A stretch of DNA of 64,000 nt from Agrobacterium sp. AGB01. Lineage in GTDB: Bacteria; Pseudomonadota; Alphaproteobacteria; Rhizobiales; Rhizobiaceae. Positions 51,552 to 59,380 of this stretch are shown in pieces (position 1 is the first letter of the stretch; each line of letters starts with the position of its first letter). Under the pieces are notes generated by a model. That model searched no databases, was not told where the DNA came from, and saw nothing but the letters and a program-made list of their open reading frames with translations. The stretch is from positions 124,001-188,000 of the forward strand of contig NZ_JACVAB010000008.1 in NCBI RefSeq assembly GCF_014851585.1, in the 5' to 3' direction. The position numbers and the translations under genes are program-made.

Positions 51552-52592
51552 TCAACCCGCAGCTTTCAGCGATGTGGCCTCGAAATCGATTGCAGCGAAG
51601 GCGGCTTCGATAACCTCTGGCCCTGCCCCCGGCTTGGTGGCGTCTGAGGACAGGATCTGGCGGAAGCGGCGTGCGCCGGCAAAACCCTGGAACAGGCCAA
51701 CCATGTGGCGGGTGACGTGGTTTAAACGGCCGCCAGTGGCGATATAGTCGGCCGCAAAAGTCATCATGGTCTGGCAAATTTGCTGCCAGTCCGGTGCTAC
51801 AGCCGGTTTTCCATAGATGACATGATCGACATCGCCAAGAATATTGGTGTTGTGATAGGCCGCGCGACCCAACATCACGCCATCGACATGCTCAAGATGT
51901 TTGCTGGCCTGAGCGAGATCGGAAATGCCGCCATTGATGCCGATAAAGGTGTTCTGATTTGCCGCCTTCATGGCATAGACCAGGTCATAATCCAGCGGCG
52001 GAATTTCGCGGTTTTCCTTCGGCGACAGGCCCTGCAGCCAGGCTTTGCGGGCGTGAATCCAGATGGCATCAGCACCAGCCTCGATCATGCGGGCTATAAA
52101 ATCCGGCAACACATCCTCAGGTGTCTGGTCATCCACGCCAATACGGCATTTTACGGTAACAGGCAGGTCCGTCACCGCTTTCATGGCCGCCACGCAGCGC
52201 TGCACGGTTTCCGGTTCACGCATCAGGCAGGCGCCAAATGTGCCGGACTGGACGCGGTCTGATGGACAGCCAACGTTGAGGTTGATCTCGTTGTAGTTGT
52301 ATTCCAGCGCAATTTTGGTGGCTGCGGCCAATTTTTCCGGCGCAGAACCGCCCAGTTGCAAGGCAACCGGATTTTCCGCATCATGATGGCTCAGCAGCTT
52401 TTCCTGCCGGCCATGGATGATGGCATCGGCAACAATCATCTCCGTATACAGCAGCGCATGATGCGACATCTGACGGTGCAGGTATCTGCAAAATTTGTCA
52501 GTCCAATCGATCATCGGCGCTACAGCAAAGACGGGACTGCCGGAATATAGGCTTTTCCCTTGATTTACAGGCTTTTCAGGTAATTCTGTCAC
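51552..52592 (-). CDS. dusA: tRNA-dihydrouridine synthase A
   Basis: This 346-aa FMN-dependent TIM-barrel enzyme reduces uridine to dihydrouridine in tRNA D-loops. DusA hallmarks are VAPMIDWTDKFCRY, NLNVGCPSDRVQSGTFGACLM, KCRIGVDD, HARKAWLQGLSPKENR and GGRLNHVTRHMVGLF. The first 24 codons, upstream of VAPMIDW, lie beyond the known attachment site and have probably been replaced by prophage DNA, but the reading frame is intact. dusA is an established integration target. Confidence 0.95.
   Translation of the reverse strand: MTELPEKPVNQGKSLYSGSPVFAVAPMIDWTDKFCRYLHRQMSHHALLYTEMIVADAIIHGRQEKLLSHHDAENPVALQLGGSAPEKLAAATKIALEYNYNEINLNVGCPSDRVQSGTFGACLMREPETVQRCVAAMKAVTDLPVTVKCRIGVDDQTPEDVLPDFIARMIEAGADAIWIHARKAWLQGLSPKENREIPPLDYDLVYAMKAANQNTFIGINGGISDLAQASKHLEHVDGVMLGRAAYHNTNILGDVDHVIYGKPAVAPDWQQICQTMMTFAADYIATGGRLNHVTRHMVGLFQGFAGARRFRQILSSDATKPGAGPEVIEAAFAAIDFEATSLKAAG
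52489..52522. other. Predicted attL core in dusA
   Basis: This stretch encodes VAPMIDWTDKFC of DusA, the conserved part where dusA-specific integrases recombine in other bacteria. The adjoining tyrosine integrase faces away from dusA. The matching attR lies outside the window, so the exact core cannot be defined. Confidence 0.4.
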
Positions 52593-52643
52593 GTCTCGTT
52601 TGCTCTTATTTTTGCTCTTTTGCGCTCGTTTCCTTGATGCTAA

Positions 52644-52679
52644 TGCTACGGCGTAGCACTCAGGGAGCTTTGTAGCACT
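52644..52679. promoter_or_regulatory. Inverted and direct repeats before the integrase gene
   Basis: TGCTACG and CGTAGCA form a 15-bp palindrome (52644-52658); GTAGCACT is then repeated directly at 52653 and 52672. This could be an operator or integrase arm-type sites. Confidence 0.4.
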
Positions 52680-52682
52680 GCC

Positions 52683-53798
52683 ATGGGCACCATTTCAGAA
52701 CGTAAGCGCAAGAATGGTTCGAAATCTTATACAGCGCAGATCAGGATAAAGCGAGATGGCGAGGTCATTTACACTGAAGCTCAGACCTTTGATCGTCGGC
52801 CTGCGGCTGGTGCCTGGCTGAAAAAACGTGAAACCGAGCTAGCCGAGCCTGGCGCGCTCGACGCGCTAAAAAAAGAGAAACACATTCTCGCCGAAGTGAT
52901 CAATCGATATATCAAAGAGAATGAGAAAGCACTTGGCAGAACCAAGTCACAGGTTCTTGACAAGATCAAAACATTCTCGATCGCGAACATGAAATGCGAG
53001 GATATCAAAAGCGAAGACATCGTTAGCTTTGCGCGAGAACTTCTCGTCGGACGCAAACCGCAAACCGTTCTGAACTACATATCTCATCTTTCCACTATAT
53101 TCACGCTCGCTAGACCCGCGTGGGGTGTGCCGCTGAATAAGACGGCGATGGATGATGCGCAGATCGTACTCAGCCGCCTGGGCGTGACATCAAAAAGTCA
53201 TTCCAGAAACAGACGGCCTACCCGTGCCGAGCTGGAGAAGTTACTCGAGCACTATACGGATCGGCAAACGCGGTACCCGCCGATGCTGACTATGGTACCG
53301 CTCATCCTTTTCGGCCTCTTCTCTACACGCCGGCAGGAAGAGATAACAAGACTACGCTGGGATGACCTTGAGGTCGAGAATAGCAGGGTGCTGGTTCGTG
53401 ACATGAAAAACCCTGGGGAAAAGATGGGAAACCACACCTGGTGCGACCTACCCCATCCTGCCCTTGCGATAGCACTATCTATGCCCAAAAAAGGCGAATT
53501 TATATTCCCGTTCAATGGAAGATCCGTTTCGGCCAGTTTTACAAGGGCCACCGCCCTGCTCGGCATTGATGACCTGCACTTTCATGATCTTCGACATGAA
53601 GGCATCACCCGCTTGTTCGAAATGGGCCTGACAATTCCGCACGTCGCCGCGGTGTCCGGGCACAGGTCATGGACAAGCCTCAAAAGATACTCGCACATCA
53701 GGCAGTCGGGAGATATTTACGCCGGATGGAAATGGATCAAGGGATACACTGCTCCAAACGCTGAGGCGAAGATTGAGGAAGAACACCAGCAAACATAG
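52683..53798 (+). CDS. Tyrosine recombinase / phage integrase
   Basis: This 371-aa protein has an arm-type N-terminal region, a core-binding SAM-like domain (about 68-150) and a catalytic domain with Arg217 (STRRQEEITRLRW), a Lys near 242, H301-x-x-R304 (HDLRH), His327 (SGHRSW) and the nucleophile Tyr336 (LKRYSHIR). It would insert and excise the prophage at dusA. It is transcribed away from dusA, starting 90 bp from the dusA start codon. Confidence 0.93.
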   Translation: MGTISERKRKNGSKSYTAQIRIKRDGEVIYTEAQTFDRRPAAGAWLKKRETELAEPGALDALKKEKHILAEVINRYIKENEKALGRTKSQVLDKIKTFSIANMKCEDIKSEDIVSFARELLVGRKPQTVLNYISHLSTIFTLARPAWGVPLNKTAMDDAQIVLSRLGVTSKSHSRNRRPTRAELEKLLEHYTDRQTRYPPMLTMVPLILFGLFSTRRQEEITRLRWDDLEVENSRVLVRDMKNPGEKMGNHTWCDLPHPALAIALSMPKKGEFIFPFNGRSVSASFTRATALLGIDDLHFHDLRHEGITRLFEMGLTIPHVAAVSGHRSWTSLKRYSHIRQSGDIYAGWKWIKGYTAPNAEAKIEEEHQQT

Positions 53799-53821
53799 TC
53801 CTTGACTGCGTTGATATTTGA

Positions 53822-53836
53822 GAACATTTGTAGAAC
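53822..53836 (+). promoter_or_regulatory. LexA (SOS) box in the prophage, GAACATTTGTAGAAC
   Basis: GAAC-N7-GAAC, 19 bp before the next gene's start. A TTGACT (53802-53807) lies 14 bp upstream of it, nearly the same layout as the host SOS promoter at 25063. Confidence 0.75.
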
Positions 53837-53854
53837 AAAGTTGGAGCTTTGCAC

Positions 53855-54184
53855 GTGACAAATGATCTTAGATATCGACCTAAATATACGTGGATGCGAA
53901 CGTGGCCAGGCGAGTGTGGCCTAAACGGGAAGCTGCTCGATGACTTCGTTTGTATCGTTGAGGGGGAGATTGTCGGAAGGATATCAGCACAAGAGACCGG
54001 CCCGATGCGAAGCACCTATAAATGGGATGCGGGCCACTCAAAGCGTATCAAGGTAAAGCTGCTGCCGCAGGGAGGATATGCGGATGATGCACGCTCGGCT
54101 GCTCGTTTGGTGGAAGAGCATTACGACCTTGAGAGAGACGCCGCTGGATGGCCGCCAGTAACTGACTTTAGGAAAGCAGCATGA
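53855..54184 (+). CDS. Phage early protein, 109 aa, unknown
   Basis: The GTG at 53855 follows ttggag. The protein is soluble, mixed alpha/beta (MTNDLRYRPKYTWMRTWPG at the N terminus) with a helical, charged C terminus. I do not recognise it. It follows the LexA box directly, so it is the first gene likely to be induced on DNA damage. It overlaps the next gene by 4 bp (ATGA). A TTG at 53849 is an alternative start. Confidence 0.6.
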   Translation: MTNDLRYRPKYTWMRTWPGECGLNGKLLDDFVCIVEGEIVGRISAQETGPMRSTYKWDAGHSKRIKVKLLPQGGYADDARSAARLVEEHYDLERDAAGWPPVTDFRKAA

Positions 54185-54351
54185 ACGACGAAAAGACTAA
54201 GGCGGGTGATGGCGTTCATTGGGAACACTATTGCTGCATCCCAGAATGCAAAAAATGGGGCGGCTTGGGTTACGCACGTACAGCTGCAGAACCGGTGAAA
54301 TGGTGGTGCGGCGAGCACTATCCCTACTGGGATATGCACAAGCCAAGCTAA
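54181..54351 (+). CDS. Small Cys-rich phage protein, 56 aa
   Basis: MNDEKTKAGDGVHWEHYCC and so on: a CCxxxxC block (CCIPECKKWGGLGY) followed by WWCGEHYPYW provides Cys/His residues in a CxxxC...CxxH arrangement that could bind one zinc ion. It overlaps the preceding gene by 4 bp. It is of a size often missed in annotation. Similar short CCIPxCKKWG proteins are, as I recall, common in rhizobial prophages. Confidence 0.65.
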   Translation: MNDEKTKAGDGVHWEHYCCIPECKKWGGLGYARTAAEPVKWWCGEHYPYWDMHKPS

Positions 54352-54377
54352 CATATTTATACGGTTAGGAAGTTATC

Positions 54378-54659
54378 ATGACCGAACCATACCAGCCCAA
54401 GATGCAGTGGCGTCCATACGACCTGGGCCGACATAGACAGCACGGATGGAGCTGCACCGAAGATGGCCAGCCCGCAGGATGCGTACTCAAACAGAATTGG
54501 GTAAACCTCGATACAAAGTGGCACTGGGCGGGAAATGTACCCCACTACCTGAAAGGCCGCCCACCCCTCCCGAACACAGGTTATGAGAAAACTGCGCGCC
54601 TCGCCGTTCAAAAGTGCGAGGAGTATTGGGAACTTTGCAAGCAGGTGATGTGGGAATGA
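54378..54659 (+). CDS. Phage hypothetical protein, 93 aa
   Basis: A soluble, Trp-rich protein (MTEPYQPKMQWRPYDLGRH..., eight Trp) ending in a helix with CEEYWELCKQVMWE. Function is unknown. It lies 26 bp after the Cys-rich gene with an aggaag-type ribosome-binding site; probably in the same early transcript. It is followed directly by a palindrome that could end this unit. Confidence 0.6.
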   Translation: MTEPYQPKMQWRPYDLGRHRQHGWSCTEDGQPAGCVLKQNWVNLDTKWHWAGNVPHYLKGRPPLPNTGYEKTARLAVQKCEEYWELCKQVMWE

Positions 54660-54661
54660 TA

Positions 54662-54682
54662 CCCCATCATTTAATGATGGGG
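54662..54682. terminator. Perfect hairpin after the early genes
   Basis: CCCCATCAT pairs with ATGATGGGG across 3 nt, 2 bp past the stop codon. There is no T tract, so it may instead be an RNA-stability element. Confidence 0.4.
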
Positions 54683-54765
54683 CGGTGTGCTGATCTCAAA
54701 GATTTCAGATGACGTGATCAACGGGTTGAGTTATTGGAAAAATACACTCTTACCTTGAGGCTCAC

Positions 54766-55065
54766 ATGTCGCCGCAGTTGTATGATTTGATGGTTGAAAT
54801 CCACAGAAGATCAGCCGCATCTTTCGATGGAGTTTGCACATTTAACAACATCTCAATCACAGATGAAGAACAGGAGTTGTTTAATGAAGCCCAAGCGATG
54901 GGCTTCATTAACTTTGAAATCAAAGATGATTTCGGTGATTACTACATCCTGTCGCTGACACCAAAAGGCCGAACCGAGTTCAATCTGCCGGAAGTAAAAC
55001 GAAAGTCATTCTGGCATTGGTTGATTGGTCTAGTATCACCGGGGATAACTCAGCCATCACAATAA
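54766..55065 (+). CDS. Phage hypothetical protein, 99 aa
   Basis: A soluble, acidic protein. The YILSLTPKGRTEFNL part looks like the wing of a winged-helix fold, preceded by helices (LYDLMVEIHRRSAASF), but no DNA-binding claim can be made. A TTGAGT/-10-like region lies just upstream, and the gene converges with the tail-esterase gene (24-bp gap). Function is unknown. Confidence 0.55.
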   Translation: MSPQLYDLMVEIHRRSAASFDGVCTFNNISITDEEQELFNEAQAMGFINFEIKDDFGDYYILSLTPKGRTEFNLPEVKRKSFWHWLIGLVSPGITQPSQ

Positions 55066-55088
55066 CCGTTGACGGTGACATGATTGGG

Positions 55089-56735
55089 TTAGGCTGCTGT
55101 GATTTCAAGCTCCTCAATTCGGGTTACGACAGTAGCAACCGCACCTTGAGGAACGGCCACCTGAACATACGGGGAAAGGTTGATGTTTACCCCAGAGCCA
55201 ACAAGCGTTAAATCAGGGGTCTCAAGCCAAAGATTGAGGCCGCTTGTAGCATCTACGTTCTGCATCGACGCCGCGCTAGAATTTTCTGTCGGAGTTTCGC
55301 CAGAGGCCATATGCCAGCGACCGATAGACCTCTGCATAGCCGTAGTGCTGACAAACTCCGACACGAAAAAAGCTATTGATACAGGTACTGGAGTCGGCTC
55401 TATAACGATCTTTACCCTTCCACGATACTTTCCGCCTGCCGGTACTGATACGCGGCCACCTTCTGGTATTGATAGTGAAAATCCATTCCATGCGCTGGCT
55501 TGACTTGCCGCCCTCGTAAGAGAAACAACCTGAACATCACCGTCTTTTGATCCTACAATCGTAGGGCCGCTAGTTCCGCCTCTAGCCAAGTTGTAACCAT
55601 TTGCGACCTCACCTGTTGCATTAGACAATGTCCCGCCAGAGCCTGACATTGCTGGAGCAAGGTTTGTACCCATAGTGCCAAACGCTTTAGTCGTAAGCCT
55701 ATCGATAATGGCGGCGCGTATTGCAGCGCCAGCGGCTTTTGCGCCGATGGCAGAATAGTGGATGCCGTCAGTCTGCGTATATCCTGATCTTGGATTTCTA
55801 TCCCCCGTAGTTTCGTTAACTACATCAATCAAGTTGACGTAAATAATTTTGCTGTTTCCAGCTACGGCGGACTGCATACCGGCATTGATATCAAGAACAG
55901 CTTGGCGACTTGCCCCGCCCGAAACCCAATCGCCACCTGATGCCGTACTGCGCATCCACAAAGAGGGAACAATCAACAAGTCAACGTAAGGAAGAATGCG
56001 GGCTAGCTGTGTGTTGAAGTGGCCCAAGTACTCGGCAACAGTGATGGTGCCAATCTCGTTACGACCGCCCGTAAAATACACAATTCTCTTGCCGACTGGT
56101 GCGGCCATAAGAACAGGAAGCAATGCGTCGATCTGCTCAATAACCGACCTGCGGGTTCCACTTCCTTGCAATACCCAACCGGAGCCAGATTGAGCGTATA
56201 TAGTTGGCGGCAAGAAGTTCGGATATGCAGCAGAAGCGCCAGATATATTCATGTCGAATAGTCTGGCAGCATCCAATTCATTCGCCCAATTAACAGCAGA
56301 AAGAGGCATGAAGCCGTAACGGCTCTGAGCATTTTGCCCGCCTGCGCCATGCTGCTCTAGCGAGGCACCTAGGACATACATAGTCGGGTAATCGAGAACT
56401 GCAGGAGCCTCAACCGCAATCGACATATTCAGCGTGCGGCCTGTGCTGCTAGTCAGAACGGCCGCAATGCTCCCAGCGCTAGAAGCTGACAGACCAACCA
56501 CCAACTGCGTACCACCGCCAGCGATCGCCAGACGGCCATCATTGGGCGTGACGCCGGTGATGGTCTCACCAGCCTGCAAACCGGTAATAAGCGCAATCAA
56601 TGAGCCTGAATTGGCACCGGCCGTAAATGTCGCAGTTGCCGGGCCGAGCGGAGTAACCCCACCGCCCTGTGATGGGGCGCCGTAGCCCTTGCCGAGTCCG
56701 ATGCTGAAACCGAAACGAGGAGCGAGTACACTCAT
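55089..56735 (-). CDS. Phage tail-associated SGNH-hydrolase-like protein
   Basis: This 548-aa protein has an N-terminal Gly-rich virion-attachment part (MSVLAPRFGFSIGLGKGYG), a beta-rich Ig-like stretch, then an SGNH domain (about 115-350). Block I is YVLGASLEQHG (Ser in GAS rather than GDS), block III is TGGRNEIG and block V is DGIHYSAIG (Asp/His). The C-terminal 190 residues are beta-rich. It could deacetylate or de-esterify surface polysaccharide during adsorption. It is the last gene of the leftward late module and overlaps the previous gene by 4 bp. Confidence 0.65.
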   Translation of the reverse strand: MSVLAPRFGFSIGLGKGYGAPSQGGGVTPLGPATATFTAGANSGSLIALITGLQAGETITGVTPNDGRLAIAGGGTQLVVGLSASSAGSIAAVLTSSTGRTLNMSIAVEAPAVLDYPTMYVLGASLEQHGAGGQNAQSRYGFMPLSAVNWANELDAARLFDMNISGASAAYPNFLPPTIYAQSGSGWVLQGSGTRRSVIEQIDALLPVLMAAPVGKRIVYFTGGRNEIGTITVAEYLGHFNTQLARILPYVDLLIVPSLWMRSTASGGDWVSGGASRQAVLDINAGMQSAVAGNSKIIYVNLIDVVNETTGDRNPRSGYTQTDGIHYSAIGAKAAGAAIRAAIIDRLTTKAFGTMGTNLAPAMSGSGGTLSNATGEVANGYNLARGGTSGPTIVGSKDGDVQVVSLTRAASQASAWNGFSLSIPEGGRVSVPAGGKYRGRVKIVIEPTPVPVSIAFFVSEFVSTTAMQRSIGRWHMASGETPTENSSAASMQNVDATSGLNLWLETPDLTLVGSGVNINLSPYVQVAVPQGAVATVVTRIEELEITAA

Positions 56736-57010
56736 GCGCGCGTCTCCTTCCAGCCACGGACAGCGACGGATGTTGCCGCATCCGATTTCACATAGACCGT
56801 GTCAGCAGCATCAAGATCCAGAACAAGCTCACGCGTACGCTCGGCCGATAGGAGAACATAATCCTGAGTGTCAGCCGCCGGCGCGCTCTGGCCAACGTGG
56901 ATCAGGACGGGGTGTGTCGTCACAACCTGAACGCCAAACCGCTTGGAACCTGAGCCAACAACGAGAGACTGCCAGCCAGTCGTGCCGGCAGCATGAAATG
57001 TACTTGCCAT
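56732..57010 (-). CDS. Phage structural-type hypothetical protein, 92 aa
   Basis: A small beta-rich protein (FHAAGTTGWQSLVVGSGSKRFGVQVV) with no signal or helix. Similar short proteins precede tail-tip esterases or fibres in rhizobial prophages; it might be a virion decoration protein or fibre adaptor. It overlaps the SGNH gene by 4 bp, arguing for coupled translation and a shared role. Confidence 0.55.
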   Translation of the reverse strand: MASTFHAAGTTGWQSLVVGSGSKRFGVQVVTTHPVLIHVGQSAPAADTQDYVLLSAERTRELVLDLDAADTVYVKSDAATSVAVRGWKETRA

Positions 57011-57085
57011 ATTGAAAAACCCTCAGCCTTTTCCGAAAGGTCGGATGAATGTGTTGTTTTATTTTGCCGTTGAACGACGCCTGTT

Positions 57086-57409
57086 TCAGCGCGCGCTACG
57101 TTCGATCTCGCGTCGGATCCGGAGCTCTTCACGTATCCGATCCATCTCGGTTGCCAGGTGGCCAATATGTCTGGCTGCATCCTCAATGATATCATTCTGC
57201 CGCTTCATCACGGCAGTGTGTTCTTCCACGGCCGCAGTTGCTTTGTTTAATGCCGTTGGGTCGACGATGACCGCAGCGATCGGCGCCTTGTTTTCCGGTC
57301 CGGTTTTTTCTCCGGAGGCCAGACCGAAGTGTCGAACAACAAAGATAAAGGCAAGTGTAACCCCAAGGGCAATGAGTGCGGTGGGCGGCAGATCAGCCAG
57401 TTTTTCCAT
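57086..57409 (-). CDS. Phage membrane coiled-coil protein, 107 aa
   Basis: The ATG at 57409 yields MEKLADLPPTALIALGVTL, one membrane helix (about 10-30), then a coiled coil (about 50-105; VEEHTAVMKRQNDIIEDAARHIGHLATEMDRI). The longer frame to 57469 overlaps the previous gene. The layout could be a holin or lysis accessory, or a tail-associated membrane protein; not decided. It overlaps the upstream gene by 17 bp and belongs to the lysis cluster by position. Confidence 0.55.
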   Translation of the reverse strand: MEKLADLPPTALIALGVTLAFIFVVRHFGLASGEKTGPENKAPIAAVIVDPTALNKATAAVEEHTAVMKRQNDIIEDAARHIGHLATEMDRIREELRIRREIERSAR

Positions 57410-57857
57410 ATCTCGTTTCCCCCTGGTCGTGCGCAGCGCGATGAATGTTGACCAGCTCGCCAACCACAAATAGCGGATAGATGGCGAGCCAGGTGCTCAC
57501 GACACCAGAGGATGCATAGCAACACGAAACGCCGACCCAGATGAGGCAGCCTATGCCAGCGGACACCTGCCGAATAACAGGCGTCACGTCCTTTCGAGCT
57601 CCATTGATGATGAGGCCAATTGTCCGGAGGATGCCAAGCAAGAGCATCGACCATCCAAGCAATATCTCGTTTCCGAATATTGCACGGAACCCGGCCCATG
57701 CCGGTTGATCAAACAGATTGTCAGAGGACAACAAGACGCCTCCCCAAACAGCTGTGTGAAACCCCATAAACCATTCGGTCATGCGAGGCCCAAAGCGATG
57801 ACGAACGCGGATCCATATTCCGACGCCTGAGTGCGGTGTCGCTTCCATCGCAATCAT
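57393..57857 (-). CDS. Phage membrane protein with about four helices, 154 aa
   Basis: From ATG 57857 (MIAMEATPHSGVGIWIRVRHR) the protein has hydrophobic segments around residues 30-45, 60-80, 92-110 and 115-135. It overlaps the o-spanin stop by 4 bp (ATGA). Its position in the lysis module suggests a holin-type or superinfection-exclusion membrane protein; no motif decides. Function is unknown. Confidence 0.55.
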   Translation of the reverse strand: MIAMEATPHSGVGIWIRVRHRFGPRMTEWFMGFHTAVWGGVLLSSDNLFDQPAWAGFRAIFGNEILLGWSMLLLGILRTIGLIINGARKDVTPVIRQVSAGIGCLIWVGVSCCYASSGVVSTWLAIYPLFVVGELVNIHRAAHDQGETRYGKTG

Positions 57858-58147
57858 TTCGCCCCCTGCGCCTGCAGAGCTCGAATGATGTTCGCCTTCT
57901 CGACATTCATTTCCCGGCACTCTGCGAATAGCCGGCGATCCTGCCCCCACAGCCGCCACTGCGCATCATCAGATGCTCTGGGCGGAATGATCACGAGATC
58001 CTTGCACTCTGCCAGTGCACTTTCGGACACATGCGCATTGCGCGGGCGCGTATCAGTTGCCGAGGCGTCCGATCGCGTTGAGAGCGTTCCGCACGCTGTC
58101 AGGCATAAACTCGCGACAAGCGGCAATATCATCTTCAGCGGCAGCAT
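57854..58147 (-). CDS. Rz1-like o-spanin lipoprotein
   Basis: This 97-aa protein starts at ATG 58147 (MLPLKMILPLVASLCLTAC). It has a lipoprotein signal with lipobox L16-T-A-C19 and a short periplasmic part. Its first third is encoded inside the i-spanin gene in another frame, the classic Rz/Rz1 overlap. The pair spans the periplasm and fuses the inner and outer membranes in the last step of lysis. It is longer than lambda Rz1 and lacks its Pro-rich tail, so the assignment rests on lipobox and position. Confidence 0.7.
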   Translation of the reverse strand: MLPLKMILPLVASLCLTACGTLSTRSDASATDTRPRNAHVSESALAECKDLVIIPPRASDDAQWRLWGQDRRLFAECREMNVEKANIIRALQAQGAK

Positions 58148-58517
58148 TCTTTTCCCTCTCCAGCTCGATCGCCTGTTCAAGCGCCGAGTAGCGAACTGCA
58201 TTGATTATGGATGCATCAAGACGCGCCTTTTCAGCCGCATCGATTTTCGCTTGCGCAACCAGGCGCTCTTCATCGCGCTTGATATCCAGACGCCGCTGCT
58301 TTTCCTGCCAGACCAACCGTTCCGACAATGCGCCCTCATCGCGCGCTTTCGCAGCCTGGAGGGGCACACGCCCGACCAGCAGCTCTCGCACCACGGGAAC
58401 GCGATCGATGAATGGAAAGTCGCGCAGGACCGGTACACCTTCATAGAAGGCAACCATCAGCAGGATTGCTGGCGCACCAACAATCACGGCATTCAGCAAT
58501 AGCGAAACAAACCTCAT
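58053..58517 (-). CDS. Rz-like i-spanin
   Basis: This 154-aa protein starts at ATG 58517 (MRFVSLLLNAVIVGAPAIL), one N-terminal inner-membrane helix followed by a long charged coiled coil (about 60-135; EKQRRLDIKRDEERLVAQAKIDAAEKARL). Its ATG overlaps the endolysin stop by 4 bp. The 3' end overlaps the lipoprotein gene by 95 bp in a different frame. It is the inner-membrane partner of the o-spanin. Confidence 0.7.
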   Translation of the reverse strand: MRFVSLLLNAVIVGAPAILLMVAFYEGVPVLRDFPFIDRVPVVRELLVGRVPLQAAKARDEGALSERLVWQEKQRRLDIKRDEERLVAQAKIDAAEKARLDASIINAVRYSALEQAIELEREKNAAAEDDIAACREFMPDSVRNALNAIGRLGN

Positions 58518-59155
58518 AGGCCGCTCACACAAAGTTCAGCTTCCCCGAGACGCTGCGCGTCGCCCATTTCACGACGTTTAACAAGACCGTTGACAACCCG
58601 GCCGCCAGCCTTGTTCCATGCCGTCTGCGCCTCGCATGCCTCGCGATATTCCCCCTTCGGGATGTGGATGAACATCGCAGTTGATCCAAGTTGCCCGCGG
58701 CGGGGACTGTTGGACCCCACACCGAAATTATAGGCACCTGAAATCATCGAGGCCTGTACGCTGTCTGGAGCCTTGAGGAAGTTTAGCCCCCTATCAACAA
58801 GAGGCAGATAGTAATCTTCGATCACGCGCTTCAGGAGCATCGCCTCACACTCAGCAAGTGTCTTGCGCATTCCCAAAAAGACACCCTTTGTCTCGCCATA
58901 ACAAATCGTAGGCACACCAACGATGTCGAGGTAAGCGACCAGGTGAATGCCCTCCCAAGGCTTGATCAGCTTGTCGATTGCAAGTCGCACGGCCGGCGGC
59001 ACGTATCCACGTGCGATTGCCGCTCTCACCTCGGATGGCGTGTCCGGGTGACTGCTCCCAAACAGAGTCGCCCAACCAGTCGCAACGGCAAACGTCACCG
59101 CCGCAAGCACAGCAGACTTACCCCGCTTCGTCGGGACAATCTTGTTGATCGGCAT
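58514..59155 (-). CDS. Phage endolysin, GH24 lysozyme with N-terminal membrane segment
   Basis: This 213-aa protein has an N-terminal hydrophobic segment (about 14-33), a possible signal-anchor-release or export signal, then a T4-lysozyme-type domain. The catalytic triad spacing is E68-x8-D77-x5-T83 (WEGIHLVAYLDIVGVPTICYG), exactly that of GH24. It cuts the glycan strands of peptidoglycan at lysis. Start 59155 is used; the frame is open 42 bp further. It overlaps the preceding DUF7940-like gene. Confidence 0.88.
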   Translation of the reverse strand: MPINKIVPTKRGKSAVLAAVTFAVATGWATLFGSSHPDTPSEVRAAIARGYVPPAVRLAIDKLIKPWEGIHLVAYLDIVGVPTICYGETKGVFLGMRKTLAECEAMLLKRVIEDYYLPLVDRGLNFLKAPDSVQASMISGAYNFGVGSNSPRRGQLGSTAMFIHIPKGEYREACEAQTAWNKAGGRVVNGLVKRREMGDAQRLGEAELCVSGL

Positions 59156-59378
59156 TGGAAAGACCTTTCTGCGCGAGGATGCGCGCGACAAATGCACCGC
59201 CCACCGACAAGAATGTCAGGGCAGCAAAAATACCTGTTGGAATGGGATAGATGCCGCCGAGCAGCGGCAGTGCGACTTCGAGGCCGGACAACACACCGGC
59301 AAGCACAAGAAGGCGGACGGACCAGGCGCGTTTCAGCACCTGCCGCCAGTTGGCAATGAACATATCGAGAGCCCCCAA
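59118..59378 (-). CDS. DUF7940-like small membrane protein, probable holin
   Basis: This 86-aa protein has two membrane helices (about 22-40 and 48-68) and the pattern RAWSVRLLVLAGVLSGLEVALPLL with a FVARILAQK end, matching what I remember as DUF7940, placed before endolysins in rhizobial and Brucella-type prophages. It is a likely holin by size, topology and position. It overlaps the endolysin start by 38 bp. ATG 59363 is an alternative start. Confidence 0.6.
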   Translation of the reverse strand: MGALDMFIANWRQVLKRAWSVRLLVLAGVLSGLEVALPLLGGIYPIPTGIFAALTFLSVGGAFVARILAQKGLSNADQQDCPDEAG

Positions 59379-59380
59379 TA

